DNA of 64,000 bases, from contig NZ_SJCY01000008.1 of the NCBI RefSeq assembly GCF_004354365.1, positions 1-64,000 on the forward strand. The letters are read 5' to 3'. The translations under genes were made by a program, and so were the position numbers. Positions 63,971 through 64,000 of this stretch are shown in pieces. The notes under the pieces were generated by a model, which had not been told where the DNA came from, did no database searches, and worked only from the letters and a program-made list of their open reading frames with translations. Position 1 is the first letter of the stretch; each line of letters begins with the position of its first letter. This DNA is from Pedobacter changchengzhani. GTDB taxonomy: Bacteria > Bacteroidota > Bacteroidia > Sphingobacteriales > Sphingobacteriaceae.

Positions 63971-64000
63971 ATGGAGCATAAAGACAAATTATTTAAAGAG
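63971..64000 (+). CDS. Start of a gene cut by the window edge
   Basis: Ten codons (MEHKDKLFKE) follow a promoter-like region, with the ATG preceded by the A-rich context common here. The product cannot be identified from so little. Confidence 0.4.
   Translation, partial: MEHKDKLFKE

Overview
The window looks like a chromosomal segment of a Bacteroidota bacterium, most likely Sphingobacteriaceae (Pedobacter-like). The reasons are low GC content, promoters of the TAnnTTTG type, a type IX secretion (T9SS) type B sorting domain paired with a PorP/SprF protein, a grasp-with-spasm peptide cluster, and a topoisomerase I with a glycine/phenylalanine repeat tail. No rRNA, tRNA or CRISPR array was recognised. 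The genus is an inference; nothing in the sequence names it.

Layout. 0.2-5.3 kb: housekeeping and transport genes (MATE, AlbA_2 protein, DUF4442, MFS, hemF). 5.3-12.2 kb: an AT-rich accessory island encoding a ribosomally made peptide system of the grasp-with-spasm type. It has two precursor peptides with near-identical double-glycine leaders and different cores, an ATP-grasp ligase, an easily missed 53-residue basic ORF, a SPASM protein without a radical-SAM motif, a C39-peptidase ABC exporter and an HlyD adaptor. 12.4-26.1 kb: a small lipoprotein, two secreted TPR proteins behind gyrA, an MFS pump, a FUSC-family membrane protein, and a T9SS substrate with its PorP/SprF partner. 26.4-29.7 kb: ohr, mgtE-bioB and a pterin dehydratase.

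29.85-32.93 kb is a mobile repeat locus. Eight roughly 316-bp repeat units, four on each side, flank an intact IS200-like (RAYT-type) Y1 transposase gene. Several units retain the last codons of a transposase gene. 33.0-43.6 kb: corA, wbqC-like, a lipid A type acyltransferase, a glycosyltransferase, aroQ, xerD, a DEAD-box-like protein with degenerate motifs, an HNH nuclease pair, mnmA and aqpZ. 43.6-45.3 kb: a glutathione peroxidase, then about 1.2 kb of gene-free duplicated repeats. 45.3-63.7 kb: topA, an alpha-2-macroglobulin, a YoeB-type toxin-antitoxin pair, DUF72, an exonuclease, rnr, a polyprenyl synthase, rplU-rpmA and a dicarboxylate symporter. A partial gene probably starts at the right edge.

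How the genes work together. In the peptide island, the precursors are predicted to be bound by their leader, cross-linked by the ATP-grasp ligase with help from the SPASM protein, cut after Gly-Gly by the C39 domain, and exported by the ABC/HlyD pair using an outer-membrane channel encoded elsewhere. A terminator between the precursors and the maturation genes would let precursors be made in excess. The transposase and the repeats around it look like a REP/RAYT partnership in which the repeats are the non-autonomous products. The strongest candidates for undescribed biology are the 53-aa ORF and radical-SAM-less SPASM protein in the peptide island, and the coding relics inside the repeat units.
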